Shown: positions 35,469 through 44,786 of the stretch, piece by piece
Layout of the letters: every line of letters begins with the position of its first letter
Position numbering within the stretch: position 1 is the first letter of the stretch
Assembly: GCF_000176035.2 (NCBI RefSeq)
Contig: NC_015675.1
Location: 5,274,001-5,338,000 of the forward strand
Direction of reading: 5' to 3'
Length of the DNA stretch: 64,000 bases
Source: Mesorhizobium opportunistum WSM2075
GTDB taxonomy: Bacteria; Pseudomonadota; Alphaproteobacteria; Rhizobiales; Rhizobiaceae
Position numbers and translations under genes: made by a program
Notes under the pieces: generated by a model
Told to the model about the DNA's origin: nothing
The model's database searches: none
What the model saw: the letters and a program-made list of their open reading frames with translations, nothing else

Positions 35469-36161
35469 ATGACCATTCTGCTTTATGATCTCGTCGGGCA
35501 TGACGAGAAGCGGCCGTTTAGCCCGCATTGCTGGAAGGCGACGATGGCGCTGGCCCACAAGGGGCTCGATATCTCGACCGCGCCGACGCGCTTCCTCGAG
35601 GTGCCCGCCGTCGAAGGCGGTATCTCAAAGACCGTCCCGGTGATCCGCGACGGCGACAAGATCGTCGTCGATTCCTTCGCCATCGCGCTCTATCTCGATG
35701 AGGCCTACCCGGATCGGCCGACCCTGTTTGGCGGCGAAGGCGGCAAGGCGATGGCTCGCTTCATCGAGCGCTGGTCGCAACTGACCATCCACCCCTATGT
35801 CACCACCGCGGCGATTGTGGACCTCCATGGCATGCAGGACGAGGAGAACGCCGCGTATTTCCGCCGGAGCCGGGAACAACGCTTCGGCAAGCGGCTGGAG
35901 GATGTCGTCGCCGCACGCGACGCCGGGCTGGCAGCCTTCCGGGCGGCCCTGGAGCCGCTGCGCTCAATGTTGAGCTACCAGCCGTTCATCGGCGGCGCCT
36001 CGCCGCTGTTTGCCGACTATATCGTCTTTGGCGCGCTGCAATGGGCGCGCGTGGCTTCGCCCTATCGATTGCTCGAAAGCAGCGACGTGGTGGCGCAGTG
36101 GTTCGACCGCTGCCTCGACCTGCATGGCGGGCTGGGACGAAAGGTTGAAGCCGCGGCGTGA
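35469..36161 (+). CDS. Glutathione S-transferase family protein (LigE-like)
   Basis: The 230-residue protein has an N-terminal thioredoxin fold with VGHDEKRPFSPHCWKATMAL, the serine/cysteine region of beta-etherase (LigE) type GSTs, KTVPVIRDGDKIVVDSFAIA (the GSH gamma-glutamyl site with the cis-proline and DS), and a helical C-terminal domain. It should conjugate or use glutathione to cleave ether or remove toxic compounds. It is divergent from the DinB gene; both may belong to stress/detoxification. Confidence 0.88.
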   Translation: MTILLYDLVGHDEKRPFSPHCWKATMALAHKGLDISTAPTRFLEVPAVEGGISKTVPVIRDGDKIVVDSFAIALYLDEAYPDRPTLFGGEGGKAMARFIERWSQLTIHPYVTTAAIVDLHGMQDEENAAYFRRSREQRFGKRLEDVVAARDAGLAAFRAALEPLRSMLSYQPFIGGASPLFADYIVFGALQWARVASPYRLLESSDVVAQWFDRCLDLHGGLGRKVEAAA

Positions 36162-36203
36162 CGCCCTGATTTGCCGGCGATGACACCGCAGGCGATGACA
36201 GGC

Positions 36204-36458
36204 CTACTTGGCCGACGCCTTTTTTGGCTTGCTGGGTTTCTTGGCCGACTTCGCCTCCTTGGGCGAGGCTTTTGCCTTGTCGGCGCCAGCAGCCTTCTTG
36301 GCAGGCTTCCTGGTGACCAACGACGCATCCTCGGCGTCCACGTCGGCTGCCGCCTGGTGCCAGTGGCGTTCGTCCTGACCGGCCGGTTGCCCTTCCTGCT
36401 GCCAGATCTGATGTGCCCGGTTGCGAATGCGTTCCTGACGATCGTCTGCCATGGTCAT
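36204..36458 (-). CDS. DUF2934 protein with Lys/Ala-rich tail
   Basis: The 84-residue protein starts at 36458 with GGAG five bases upstream. Residues 5-30 (DRQERIRNRAHQIWQQEGQP followed by HWHQA) are the DUF2934 motif; the remaining half is a basic Lys/Ala/Pro tail (PKEAKSAKKPSKPKKASAK) that could bind nucleic acid, similar in style to the histone-like protein at 44787. Function unknown. Confidence 0.8.
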   Translation of the reverse strand: MTMADDRQERIRNRAHQIWQQEGQPAGQDERHWHQAAADVDAEDASLVTRKPAKKAAGADKAKASPKEAKSAKKPSKPKKASAK

Positions 36459-36842
36459 ATTGTCTCCATGCGGGCCGACTTCAGCGCGGCGCCGACACGC
36501 GACTATAGCAAGCAAAGCGTTGCTGTGCAGCCATCCGATGTCATCCAGCGCCGCACGTTCGCGGTACCGGCCTGACGTAGAAACACCACTGGACCTTTCG
36601 ATCCTCTCGAAGGCGGACCGGGCTTTCACCGTTCGTCACTCGGAAAGCCAGGCAATTGGCTTTCCGTCCGCATCGCGGACCGAGCCACCCCTTCGCTGGC
36701 GATAAAACCGGACAACTCGCGTGCTACCTAATCCGGACAACTCATGTGCTTACGACACACCGTTCCTCACCCCTTGGCAATGGGCCGGGCGGCTTGTATA
36801 GAGCCCGCCACTCTCAATTCCATTCTCAGACAAGGACGACCC
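36459..36842. other. Gene-free region with IS-end-like repeats and the ndk promoter
   Basis: It holds the promoter of the DUF2934 gene on the left, a pair of CCGGACAACTC repeats (36708-36752) in the middle and the ndk promoter on the right (TTGTATAGAGCCCGCCA about 50 bp before the ATG). No convincing ORF. Confidence 0.5.
36705..36752. repeat. IS21-like terminal repeat remnant
   Basis: AACCGGACAACTCGCGTGCT(A) is followed by ATCCGGACAACTCATGTGCT. Two or more spaced copies of CCGGACAACTC-N-TGTGCT are the known style of IS21-family ends. No istA/istB genes remain. Confidence 0.4.
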
Positions 36843-37265
36843 ATGGCGCTCGAACGCACCTTTTCCATGATCAAGCCGGACGCAACCCGGCGCAACCTCA
36901 CCGGCGCCATCACCAAGATGCTGGAAGATGCCGGCCTTCGCGTCATCGCCTCGCGCCGTGTGTGGATGAGCCGCCGCGAGGCGGAAGGTTTTTACGCCGT
37001 CCACAAGGACCGCCCGTTCTTCGGCGAACTGGTCGAGTTCATGTCGTCGGCACCGACGATCGTCCAGGTGCTGGAAGGCGAGAACGCCATCGCCAAGAAC
37101 CGCGAAGTGATGGGCGCCACCAACCCGGCCAATGCCGCCGAAGGCACCATCCGCAAGGTGCATGCGCTGTCGATCGGCGAAAATTCGGTGCACGGCTCCG
37201 ATGCGCCCGAAACCGCCGCGCAGGAAATCAAGTACTGGTTCTCCGACACCGAGATCGTCGGCTGA
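36843..37265 (+). CDS. ndk: Nucleoside diphosphate kinase
   Basis: The 140-residue protein starts [20 protein letters not shown] (ATP-binding start) and has the active-site histidine in [12 protein letters not shown]. It balances NTP and dNTP pools by phosphate transfer from ATP in the cytoplasm. The start is preceded by CAAGGACGACCC. A strong terminator follows at 37293. Confidence 0.97.
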   Translation: MALERTFSMIKPDATRRNLTGAITKMLEDAGLRVIASRRVWMSRREAEGFYAVHKDRPFFGELVEFMSSAPTIVQVLEGENAIAKNREVMGATNPANAAEGTIRKVHALSIGENSVHGSDAPETAAQEIKYWFSDTEIVG

Positions 37266-37292
37266 GCCGACACCGCCACATCCAATGCGAAG

Positions 37293-37317
37293 AGGCCGGC
37301 GTTTCGCCGGCCTTTTT
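37293..37317 (+). terminator. Rho-independent terminator of ndk
   Basis: AGGCCGGCG and CGCCGGCCT pair around a short TTT loop and are followed by TTTT. It lies 28 bp after the ndk stop. Confidence 0.9.
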
Positions 37318-37341
37318 CGTTGGATCCCCGATCCGGTTTCG

Positions 37342-37452
37342 TGCCCAACGACGTGACCCTGGCGGAGCTTGCCCTGGAAATGCTGTTTCCAGCCGACGAC
37401 CAGACCATCGAGATCGTCAAGGCCGTGGTCGAGGAAACGGCCGCGAGGTGAC
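37342..37452 (+). other. Possible short ORF or gene remnant (36 codons)
   Basis: GTG at 37342 (or TTG 37321) opens VPNDVTLAELALEMLFPADD and then QTIEIVKAVVEETAAR. The composition is protein-like (alternating hydrophobic and acidic residues), but no ribosome-binding site is visible and it lies right after the ndk terminator. It could be a leftover C-terminus. Confidence 0.25.
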
Positions 37453-37462
37453 CGCCCGGAAA

Positions 37463-38227
37463 TCAGCTCGCGGCGCTGAAGCGCAGGATTTCGCGGCCGT
37501 CCTTGTCTGATATGGTGAGCTTGCCGGCTTCGACATTGCATGACGCCGCCTTGGCCAGCGCATCGAATAGCGCCTTTTCCTCGGCCATCACCTCCGGCGC
37601 ACAGGCCTTGAAGGTCGAGCCGATGCTGCTGATCGCGATCGCCTGGCCGTCGACCTTCGCAGTGGCAAAATAGCTGTTGCAGGGGCCGCTTCCGCCTGCC
37701 TTGCCGGCCTCGCTGACCCGGAAGGTTGCTTGCGGCGCGGTAATGGCGCCGATGCCATCGACATAATCGACAACCCAGAGCTGGCCGAAGACGGAAGCTT
37801 TGGGTTCGGTGCGCTGCGTGACCATCTTGAGCAGGATGGTTTGCGGCGCGTCGGTCAGCGGATCGAGCTGATAGCGCACATCGGAGATGAACATCGGCCT
37901 GTCGTCGACGGTGATCCGGGCCTGCAGCGCATAGGTCATTCGCGGCTGGATGACGGCGGGATCGAATTTGATCTCGAAACTGATCGGCACCTGGCCGGCT
38001 GGCTTGATCTTCTGCTCGCCGATGATCCTGGCAGGCGCGTCGGCCAACGAGACATCGGCAAGCTGGACGGAGAGCACGGCATTGGGCGGCAAGGCGATGC
38101 GCTCGCGATAGATCACCTCGCCCCTCACCGCCTTCTCGGCGGCCACGGACAGCTCCGGCACCGCCAGGATGCCGACCACCAGAGGCACGAAACCGAAGAC
38201 GAAGAATTCCGCGAGCCTGCCCAGCAT
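37463..38227 (-). CDS. YbaY-type lipoprotein domain fused to a META domain
   Basis: The 254-residue exported protein has an N-terminal hydrophobic leader (about residues 1-27, ending LSVAA), then a beta-sandwich with RGEVIYRERIALPPNAVLSV and KIKPAGQVPISFEIKF, the YbaY pattern, and a C-terminal META (HslJ-like) domain with GPCNSYFATA and STFKACAPEVMAEEKALFDA. It has no lipobox cysteine, so it is probably soluble periplasmic. The start at 38227 has GGGAG six bases upstream. The two domains are often separate proteins elsewhere. Confidence 0.82.
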   Translation of the reverse strand: MLGRLAEFFVFGFVPLVVGILAVPELSVAAEKAVRGEVIYRERIALPPNAVLSVQLADVSLADAPARIIGEQKIKPAGQVPISFEIKFDPAVIQPRMTYALQARITVDDRPMFISDVRYQLDPLTDAPQTILLKMVTQRTEPKASVFGQLWVVDYVDGIGAITAPQATFRVSEAGKAGGSGPCNSYFATAKVDGQAIAISSIGSTFKACAPEVMAEEKALFDALAKAASCNVEAGKLTISDKDGREILRFSAAS

Positions 38228-38299
38228 GACCATCTCCCTTGCCCATGACTTCCGCCAATTGGCCAAAGGAATGCGGTCAATACATGACTGCCGGGGGAT

Positions 38300-38776
38300 T
38301 TATTCCTGCGACTTCCAGCGTCCCGCCGCCCGGGTATCGGTTTCCTTGGCCTCGACCCAGCCGCCCTCGGAACCATCGGCGCGGTGCTCCTTCTTCCAGA
38401 AGGGTGCGCGCGACTTGAGATAGTCCATGAGGAAGTCGGCCGCCTCGAACGCGGCCTGGCGATGCGCCGACGCGGCCACCACCAGCACGATGTTCTCTCC
38501 CGGCGCGATCTTGCCATGGCGGTGAATGACGGTGAGGCCTTGCAGCGGCCAGCGTTCGGCAGCCTCGGCCGCGATACGGCCGATTTCGGCCTCCGCCATG
38601 CCGGGATAATGCTCGAGCTCAAGCGCCGAGAGCGCACCTTGCTCGTCGCGACAGAGACCGGAGAAGGTGACCACGGCGCCAATGTCGGCGCGGCCTTGTG
38701 TCAATGCGGCGATCTCGGCGGCAACGTCGAAATCCTGGCGCTGAATGCGCACCGTCGGCAACACGGCGGCCGACAT
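38300..38776 (-). CDS. moaE: Molybdopterin synthase catalytic subunit
   Basis: The 158-residue protein contains AVVTFSGLCRD, LELEHYPGMAE, IHRHGKIAPGE and the catalytic lysine region FWKKEH. It inserts sulfur into precursor Z with MoaD to form molybdopterin. It follows moaD by three bases. A slightly longer C-terminus than E. coli MoaE is present. The cofactor serves the molybdopterin enzyme at 26625. Confidence 0.95.
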   Translation of the reverse strand: MSAAVLPTVRIQRQDFDVAAEIAALTQGRADIGAVVTFSGLCRDEQGALSALELEHYPGMAEAEIGRIAAEAAERWPLQGLTVIHRHGKIAPGENIVLVVAASAHRQAAFEAADFLMDYLKSRAPFWKKEHRADGSEGGWVEAKETDTRAAGRWKSQE

Positions 38777-38779
38777 GTG

Positions 38780-39031
38780 TCAGCCCCCGGTCATCGGCGG
38801 GAACAGCGCGATCTCGCGCGCGCCGGATATCTTCTCGCGGTGATCGACATGTTCCTGGTTGATGGCAACGCGGATCACGTCGGGAAACTGCAGCGCCTGC
38901 TCGTAGCCTTCTCCGCGCGACTGCAGCCAGCGCAAGAGGTCGGCGACAGTGTCGATGCCGTCGGGCAATTCGACGTCTTCCTCCGATGTGCCGATCCGCT
39001 CGCGGACCCAGGCGAAATAGATGAGCCGCAT
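38780..39031 (-). CDS. moaD: Molybdopterin synthase sulfur carrier subunit
   Basis: The 83-residue ubiquitin-like protein starts MRLIYFAWVRERIG and ends in FPPMTGG; the C-terminal Gly-Gly is the thiocarboxylate site. It is encoded one base after pgsA and three bases before moaE, an operon order (pgsA-moaD-moaE) conserved in Rhizobiales. Confidence 0.95.
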   Translation of the reverse strand: MRLIYFAWVRERIGTSEEDVELPDGIDTVADLLRWLQSRGEGYEQALQFPDVIRVAINQEHVDHREKISGAREIALFPPMTGG

Positions 39032-39032
39032 C

Positions 39033-39629
39033 TCACTCGTCCATGATGTGTTTGAGGCCGGCACGGAAATAGTCATAGCCGGTGTAAAGCGTTACGAGTG
39101 CCGCGATCCATAGCAGCACCAGGCCGGTCTGCGTGGTCAGCGGGAAGATCTTGTCGCCGGCCGGCCCCGCCAGCAGGAAGGCAATGGCGACCATCTGGAT
39201 GGTGGTCTTCCATTTGGCAAGCTGCGTCACCGGCACCGAGACCTTGAGTGCCGCCAGATATTCGCGCAGGCCCGAAACCAGGATCTCGCGGCACAGGATG
39301 ATGATCGCCGCCCACAGCGACCAGCCGGCGATACCGGCATGGCGGTCGGTGTCGGCCGCCAAGAGCAGGAGACAGGTGGCGACCAGCAGTTTGTCGGCGA
39401 TCGGATCGAGCATCTTGCCGATGTTGGAGGTCTGCTGCCAGGCGCGTGCGAAATAGCCGTCGAAGTAATCGGTGATGGAGGCCAGCAGGAATATGACCAG
39501 CGCCGACCAGCGGGCGAAGTCGCTCGACTTCAGATGCCCCTCGAGAAAAAAGCACAGCACGACCAGCGGCACCGCGATGATGCGGGCGTAGGTGAGCATG
39601 TTAGGCAGGTTGAATGCGCGCTGGGCCAT
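39033..39629 (-). CDS. pgsA: CDP-diacylglycerol-glycerol-3-phosphate 3-phosphatidyltransferase
   Basis: The 198-residue membrane enzyme has NLPNMLTYARIIAVPL near the start and the CDP-alcohol signature ITDYFDGYFARAW with GKMLDPIADKLL. It makes phosphatidylglycerolphosphate, first step to phosphatidylglycerol. It is upstream of moaD-moaE. A paralogue lies at 6458. Confidence 0.93.
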   Translation of the reverse strand: MAQRAFNLPNMLTYARIIAVPLVVLCFFLEGHLKSSDFARWSALVIFLLASITDYFDGYFARAWQQTSNIGKMLDPIADKLLVATCLLLLAADTDRHAGIAGWSLWAAIIILCREILVSGLREYLAALKVSVPVTQLAKWKTTIQMVAIAFLLAGPAGDKIFPLTTQTGLVLLWIAALVTLYTGYDYFRAGLKHIMDE

Positions 39630-39725
39630 GTCTGGGGGACTCTTTCTGCCTGCGTACTCAAATCAGAAGCGAATGTAGGGGGTCAACAGGCCAGATTCGA
39701 CTGGCCAGATGAAAGTGCCGAATTT

Positions 39726-41780
39726 TCAGCTTTCATGGAAGTGATTGTAGACCAGTTTCGCCACCTGTTCGGAAATACCGTCGACTTTCCTCAGATCCTC
39801 GATGGCGGCACGGCTGACCGCCTTGGCGGTGCCGAAATGCAAAAGCAGAGCGCGCTTGCGGCCCGGGCCGATGCCACTGATCTCGTCGAGGGGGCTCTTG
39901 ACCATTTCCTTCTTGCGGCGGGCCCGGTGCGAACCGATGGCGAAGCGGTGGACCTCGTCGCGCAGGCGCTGGACGAAGTAGAGCACGGGGTCGCGCACGG
40001 GCAGCGAAAACGAGTCCCTGCCCTTGACGAAGAAGCGCTCGCGTCCGGCGTCGCGGTCCTGGCCCTTGGCGATGCCGATGGCCACGACGCGATCCTCGAT
40101 GCCGAGATCCGAGAGGATCTTGCGCACCGCCGTCATCTGGCCCTGGCCGCCATCGATCAGGATGACATCGGGCCAGGCCGGGAAGCTGCCGGAGATATCG
40201 TCTTCGTCGGCTGCTTCCGTAACATCATCCGGCTTGACATCGCCATGTTCCTTGAGCAGCCGCGAAAAGCGCCGCTCCATCACTTCGCGCATCATGCCGA
40301 AATCGTCACCCGGCGTGATCTCGGTCGAGCGGATGTTGAATTTCCGGTACTGGTTTTTCACAAACCCTTCCGGCCCCGCGACAACCATGGCGCCAACGGC
40401 ATTCGTGCCCATGATATGCGAGTTGTCGTAGACCTCGATGCGCACGGGTGGCTTGGCCAGGCCGAATGTCTCGGCGAAACCGGCAAGCAGCCGGCCTTGC
40501 GTCGAGGTTTCGGCCAACCGGCGGCCAAGCGCCTCGCGCGCATTCTGCAAGGCATTGTCGGTCAGGTCCTTCTTCTCGCCGCGCTGCGGCACCGAGATCG
40601 CCACCTTGCGGCCGGCCCGGGTCGAGAGTGCCTCCGCCAACAGTTCCTGATCCTCGACAGTCTGCGACAGAAGAATGGCGCGCGGCGTCGGCTTGTCGTC
40701 ATAGAACTGCGCCAGGAACGAGCCCAGCACTTCCGATCCTTCCAGCGCCGGATCGGCCTTCGGGAAATAGGCGCGGTTGCCCCAGTTCTGGCCGGTGCGG
40801 AAGAAGAACACCTGGATGCAGACCTGGCCGCCCTCCTGGTGGATGGCGAAGACATCCGCCTCGTCGACTGTCGCCGGGTTGATGCCCTGATGACTCTGCA
40901 CGTGCGCCAGCGCGGCCAGCCGGTCGCGGTAGATGGCGGCGCGCTCGAAATCGAGATCCTCCGAGGCCTGCTGCATGGCGGCCGAAATCTCGGTCTTCAC
41001 CTTCTGGCTGCGGCCGGAGAGAAAATCCTTCGCCTCCTCGACCAGTTCGGCATAGCCCTCATGCGAGATCTCTCCCGTGCACGGACCGGCGCAGCGCTTG
41101 ATCTGGTAGAGCAGGCAGGGCCGCGACCGGTTCTCGTAAAAGGAGTTGGTGCAACTGCGCAGCAGGAAAGCGCGCTGCAGCGAATTGATGGTGCGGCCGA
41201 CAGCGCCGGCCGAGGCAAAAGGCCCGAAATAGTCGCCTTTGCGCGAGCGTGCGCCGCGATGCTTGTAGATGCCAGGCGAGATATGGTCGCCGGTCAGGAG
41301 AATATAGGGGAACGACTTGTCGTCGCGCATCAGCACGTTGAATCGCGGCCGCAAGCGCTTGATAAGATTGGCTTCGAGCAGCAGCGCCTCGATTTCGGTG
41401 CGGGTGACGACGAACTCCATCGTCGACGTTTCGCGCACCATGCGGCCGATGCGGTTGGTGTGGAACCTGCCTTGCGCGTAGTTGGTGACGCGCTTCTTCA
41501 GGCTGCGCGCCTTGCCGACATAGAGCACGTCGCCGGCGGCGTTCATCATGCGATAAACGCCTGGCGCATTGGGCAACCGCTTGACCAGCGTCTGGATCAC
41601 CTCGGCGCCGACCATGCCTTCGGCGTCGCCGGCATGCGGCGTCCAGTCGATCGCCGTGAAGGCGACATCCGGGCCGGCGGGTTCGACGATCTCCTCGAGC
41701 GCTTCATCCTCGATGTCGATTTCGGGAGGAAGATCTTCGGCGCCGCCGCGCGCCTTGTTCTTGTGATCCAAAGGACTCAT
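39726..41780 (-). CDS. uvrC: Excinuclease ABC subunit C
   Basis: The 684-residue protein has the GIY-YIG nuclease domain ([23 protein letters not shown]), the UVR motif region ([21 protein letters not shown]), the RNase H-like domain with [16 protein letters not shown] and ILIDGGQGQ, and tandem helix-hairpin-helices at the end ([17 protein letters not shown]). It makes both incisions in nucleotide excision repair with UvrA and UvrB. Start 41780 overlaps the SDR stop (ATGA). An N-terminal extension of about 60 residues rich in acidic residues precedes the nuclease domain. Confidence 0.96.
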   Translation of the reverse strand: MSPLDHKNKARGGAEDLPPEIDIEDEALEEIVEPAGPDVAFTAIDWTPHAGDAEGMVGAEVIQTLVKRLPNAPGVYRMMNAAGDVLYVGKARSLKKRVTNYAQGRFHTNRIGRMVRETSTMEFVVTRTEIEALLLEANLIKRLRPRFNVLMRDDKSFPYILLTGDHISPGIYKHRGARSRKGDYFGPFASAGAVGRTINSLQRAFLLRSCTNSFYENRSRPCLLYQIKRCAGPCTGEISHEGYAELVEEAKDFLSGRSQKVKTEISAAMQQASEDLDFERAAIYRDRLAALAHVQSHQGINPATVDEADVFAIHQEGGQVCIQVFFFRTGQNWGNRAYFPKADPALEGSEVLGSFLAQFYDDKPTPRAILLSQTVEDQELLAEALSTRAGRKVAISVPQRGEKKDLTDNALQNAREALGRRLAETSTQGRLLAGFAETFGLAKPPVRIEVYDNSHIMGTNAVGAMVVAGPEGFVKNQYRKFNIRSTEITPGDDFGMMREVMERRFSRLLKEHGDVKPDDVTEAADEDDISGSFPAWPDVILIDGGQGQMTAVRKILSDLGIEDRVVAIGIAKGQDRDAGRERFFVKGRDSFSLPVRDPVLYFVQRLRDEVHRFAIGSHRARRKKEMVKSPLDEISGIGPGRKRALLLHFGTAKAVSRAAIEDLRKVDGISEQVAKLVYNHFHES

Positions 41781-42538
41781 TCCGCCATGCCTGTCACATC
41801 GGGCGTCTGCCACGCAAGGTGCTGGCCGCCATCGAGCGCGATCATCTGGCCGGTGACCGAGCGCGCCTCCCAGAGATAGCGTATTGTGGCGCCGAATTCC
41901 GGCAATTCCGGGCCGCGCTTCAGGATCAGGCCGGCGACCTGCGCATCTAAATCGGAATCATCCTGGCGCAGGTTCTTCAGCGTTGGGCCCGGACCGATCG
42001 CGTTGACACGGATGCCGGGCCCGAGCGCCTGCGCCAGCATCTGGGTCTGGGTCCATAGTGCCGACTTCGACAGCGCATAGGAAAAATAGCGCGGCGTCGG
42101 CCGCCAGACACGCTGATCGATGATGTTGACGATCAGCCCCTCCTGTCCTTCCGGCAAGGAGCGGGCGAAATTCTGCGCCAACAGCGCCGGGGTTTTCACG
42201 TGAATGGCAAAGTGCCGGTCCCAGGCCTGCCAGTCGAAATCCTCAACCGAATCGTCGACGAAGAGCGACGCGTTGTTGACCAGCAGCGAGATGGGGCCAA
42301 GCGCTGCTTCCGCCTGGCCGACGAGGTCGCTGACGGCGTCCATGTCGGTCAAGTCCGCCGCCACCACGGCGGCGCGGCCGCCAGACCGGTTGATCCCCGC
42401 GGCCAACGCGTCCGCCTCGTCGTGCGAGCGGTTGGAGTGGATGGCGACTGCAAAACCATGGCCGGCGAGATCCTCGACGATCGCCTTGCCGATCCGTTTC
42501 GCCCCGCCGGTCACCAGCGCCGCGGTGGCTTTGCTCAT
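41777..42538 (-). CDS. Short-chain dehydrogenase/reductase, pteridine-reductase-like
   Basis: The 253-residue protein has [18 protein letters not shown] (TGxxxRxG, the pattern of FolM/pteridine reductases), the NNAS motif in [12 protein letters not shown], catalytic Tyr and Lys in [12 protein letters not shown], and IGPGPTL. It should reduce a folate- or pterin-like substrate with NADPH. It is translationally coupled to uvrC, a gene pair common in Rhizobiales. Confidence 0.88.
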   Translation of the reverse strand: MSKATAALVTGGAKRIGKAIVEDLAGHGFAVAIHSNRSHDEADALAAGINRSGGRAAVVAADLTDMDAVSDLVGQAEAALGPISLLVNNASLFVDDSVEDFDWQAWDRHFAIHVKTPALLAQNFARSLPEGQEGLIVNIIDQRVWRPTPRYFSYALSKSALWTQTQMLAQALGPGIRVNAIGPGPTLKNLRQDDSDLDAQVAGLILKRGPELPEFGATIRYLWEARSVTGQMIALDGGQHLAWQTPDVTGMAE

Positions 42539-42950
42539 CTTCTGTCAATCCTCAATTTCGGCACGAATAACGGCGCCGGCGAAATATGGCCTGCCATCCG
42601 TTAAACGGCATTTGCACCTGGGGCAGCATTGTGGCGAAACCGCCCGGCGGGTATTCCGACTCGCCGTGTCCCGAGGCCGGCAGCACTCCAATATAGGGCG
42701 CTGGACTCCTTGCACCAAGCGGTGTGCAGCGCAACATGACCGGGCTGCTGACATTTCGCTGTTGCGAAGATGCAACGTCAAGGTTCTGCCTCATTCGTGC
42801 CGGGGAATGACCCAAGTTCAGGTTCGGTTCAGCCGCATTTTGACACGACATTTGGAACCGACGAACGCCAGATCCGTTTCACCCCCCGGACGGGTTGATG
42901 GCGATCGTGAGAAACAAGCCTGTGTCCTGTGGCTTAAGGAGTAGAGAACA
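42539..42950. promoter_or_regulatory. Upstream region of SDR-uvrC and of the beta-barrel gene
   Basis: This 412-bp divergent stretch has no gene. The last 150 bp before the outer-membrane gene contain GTTCAGGTTCGGTTCAGCC and TTTTGACACGACA, a plausible -35 region, and the leader ends in AAGGAGTAGAGAACA before the ATG. Confidence 0.45.
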
Positions 42951-43604
42951 ATGCAAGCCAATCTCAAATTCGCACGGCCGCTGGCCGTTGCGCTCGGGCT
43001 CTTCGCCCTCGGCGGAACTGCCTATGCCGCAGACGTCGTCCAGGAAGAGCCGCCGGCACCCGCCCCGGTTGCCGAACTGCCCGTCGCATCCTGGGCCGGC
43101 CCCTACGCCGGTATCAACCTCGGCTATGGCTTCAGCGGCCGTACCAAGGAAAAGGATCTCGGCTTTGAAACCGACACCAAGGGTTTCGTCGGCAGCGTCT
43201 TCGGCGGCTATCAGTGGCAGCAGGAGAACTTCGTGTACGGCGGTGAAGCCGAACTCGGCTACAACGGCGTCAAGGGCGACGACAATGGCGTCCACTCCAA
43301 GGGCGGCTTCGAAGGCTCGCTGCGTGCCCGTCTCGGCTACGCCGTGACCCCGGAAATCCTGCTCTACGGCACCGGCGGTCTCGCCGGCAGGAGCCTGAAG
43401 GTGGAAGATGATACCTTTGGTAGCGACACCGCCACCATGCTCGGCTGGACCGCTGGTCTCGGCACCGACATCAAGCTGACCGACAATGTGTTCGGCCGTG
43501 TCGAGTACCGCTACACCGACTTCGGCAGCAAGAGCTTCGATAACATCGGCAAGGTGAAGGCAACCGACAACCGGGTGACCTTCGGCCTCGGTATGAAGTT
43601 CTAA
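42951..43604 (+). CDS. Outer-membrane beta-barrel protein (Omp25/RopB/Omp31-like)
   Basis: The 217-residue protein has a signal peptide ending GGTAYAA, then a proline-rich linker and WAGPYAGINLGYGFSG, the start of the porin-like OMP_b-brl domain. Alternating strands continue to a C-terminal FGLGMKF with terminal phenylalanine, the barrel-assembly signal. Such proteins are major surface proteins of Rhizobiales and help membrane stability. It is followed by a strong terminator. Confidence 0.92.
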   Translation: MQANLKFARPLAVALGLFALGGTAYAADVVQEEPPAPAPVAELPVASWAGPYAGINLGYGFSGRTKEKDLGFETDTKGFVGSVFGGYQWQQENFVYGGEAELGYNGVKGDDNGVHSKGGFEGSLRARLGYAVTPEILLYGTGGLAGRSLKVEDDTFGSDTATMLGWTAGLGTDIKLTDNVFGRVEYRYTDFGSKSFDNIGKVKATDNRVTFGLGMKF

Positions 43605-43624
43605 GTCGTTCAAGCCACGACACG

Positions 43625-43654
43625 AAAAAGCCGGGCCTCGCGCCCGGCTTTTTT
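43625..43654 (+). terminator. Rho-independent terminator of the beta-barrel gene
   Basis: AGCCGGGC and GCCCGGCT form a GC-rich stem with a short loop, flanked by A5 before and T6 after, so it may work in both directions. Confidence 0.9.
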
Positions 43655-43680
43655 ATTACCCACGCTGCGCCGCGCCAGCA

Positions 43681-43725
43681 CCCCCTCTGCCCTGCCGGGC
43701 ATCTTCCCCGCAAGGGGGAGATTGG
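43681..43725. repeat. Intergenic palindromic repeat, third copy
   Basis: CCCCCTCTGCCCTGCCGGGC followed by ATCTTCCCCGCAAGGGGGAG matches the arm at 28915-28962 with a few changes. It lies between convergent genes. Confidence 0.8.
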
Positions 43726-43769
43726 TTCGTCGCCTCGGCTTCGCTAATCTCCATTGTCGACGCCGCCCG

Positions 43770-44366
43770 TCAGCCCGGAACCGCGGGCTTCAGTTCCGGG
43801 AATTTTTCGTCGAAGCGCGCCGCCCAGCGGGTGAGCCGGCCACGGCCCTTTTCCCATTTCCCGGCAAAGCGCAAGGAGAGATAGCCAAGGCAAGCCCGCA
43901 ACGCCATCTGCCCAGCGGTGATCTTCTTCGGCAGTTTGGGCGGGTTGGCATTGAGCTGATCGAGAGCAGCCGTGATCTTCGCCCACTGGCGATCGAGCCA
44001 GGGCTGATAGACCATCTCCTCAGGCCGGGTGCGGCGCTCATAGACCATCGACAGCGCACAGTCGCAAATGCCGTCGGCCAGCGCCTCCAGCACCTCGGCC
44101 TCCAACCGCTTGTCGGGATTGCGCGGGAACAGCGCGTTCTTCGAAATCCGGTTGAGATGCTGGGTGATGGCGCGGCTGTCGTGGATGGAACGGCCGTCGT
44201 CGAGCACCAGCACCGGAATCTTGCCAAGCGGATTGGCGCCGATCAGATCGGCCGGCCGGTCCTCGGTCTTCACCGGAACCTGCTCGATCACGATCCCGGC
44301 ATAGGCCGCGGCCATCCTTACCTTGGAGCTGTAAGGAGAGGTGGATGCGTAGAGCAGTTTCGGCAT
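43770..44366 (-). CDS. Glutathione S-transferase family protein
   Basis: The 198-residue protein begins KLLYASTSPYSSKVRMAA, the N-terminal GSH site with catalytic serine type start, then ANPLGKIPVLVLDDGRSIHD with cis-proline and the gamma-glutamyl S/D pair, and a helical second domain. It is smaller than LigE-like copy at 35469 and belongs to another branch. Likely detoxification. Single gene. Confidence 0.87.
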   Translation of the reverse strand: MPKLLYASTSPYSSKVRMAAAYAGIVIEQVPVKTEDRPADLIGANPLGKIPVLVLDDGRSIHDSRAITQHLNRISKNALFPRNPDKRLEAEVLEALADGICDCALSMVYERRTRPEEMVYQPWLDRQWAKITAALDQLNANPPKLPKKITAGQMALRACLGYLSLRFAGKWEKGRGRLTRWAARFDEKFPELKPAVPG

Positions 44367-44786
44367 GATCGATTTCCTGTTTGCAGACGTCCACTGTCGG
44401 CTGACAGGTTCTTGCGATCAACCGCCAGAGCGCGAAAAAATAGCAGCCAGGAATCGGTTGCGGTTCCTGCCCCAAGCATCTCGACAAGCTTACAGATTGG
44501 TAGGCTGGGAAACGCAGGCGGACGCCGACAGCAGGCTGATGGGACTCATATCTGCGTTCGCGTCTCATAGGTCCCGGGCATTGCATCGGGACCCTCCGCC
44601 AAGCGCGGCAAGGAGACAATCAGGCAGGCGAGCGAGGCAGCCAACCGGCGCCTCGCTTTGCTTGCCCTCTGCCTTTCCCCGACGTTCAGCCAACCGGGCT
44701 GAAGCCGTTGCCGAGATAGTTCAATCCAGAGCGTCAGAGCGTCCTTGCCGAGTCCCGAAGGACGCGCGACGCCCCAACGGCCCGGT
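44367..44786. other. Gene-free region between GST and histone-like genes
   Basis: A small inverted repeat GGTCCCG (44570-44576)/CGGGACC (44587-44593) is present without a T run. I see no supported gene; the open frames here are shadows of the Lys/Ala-rich gene. Confidence 0.45.

Noticed and set aside
39339..41879. 846-codon plus-strand open frame
   Set aside because: It is the antisense shadow of uvrC and pgsA.
44570..44593. GGTCCCG/CGGGACC hairpin
   Set aside because: Seven base pairs without a T run and far from gene ends; not enough for a terminator.
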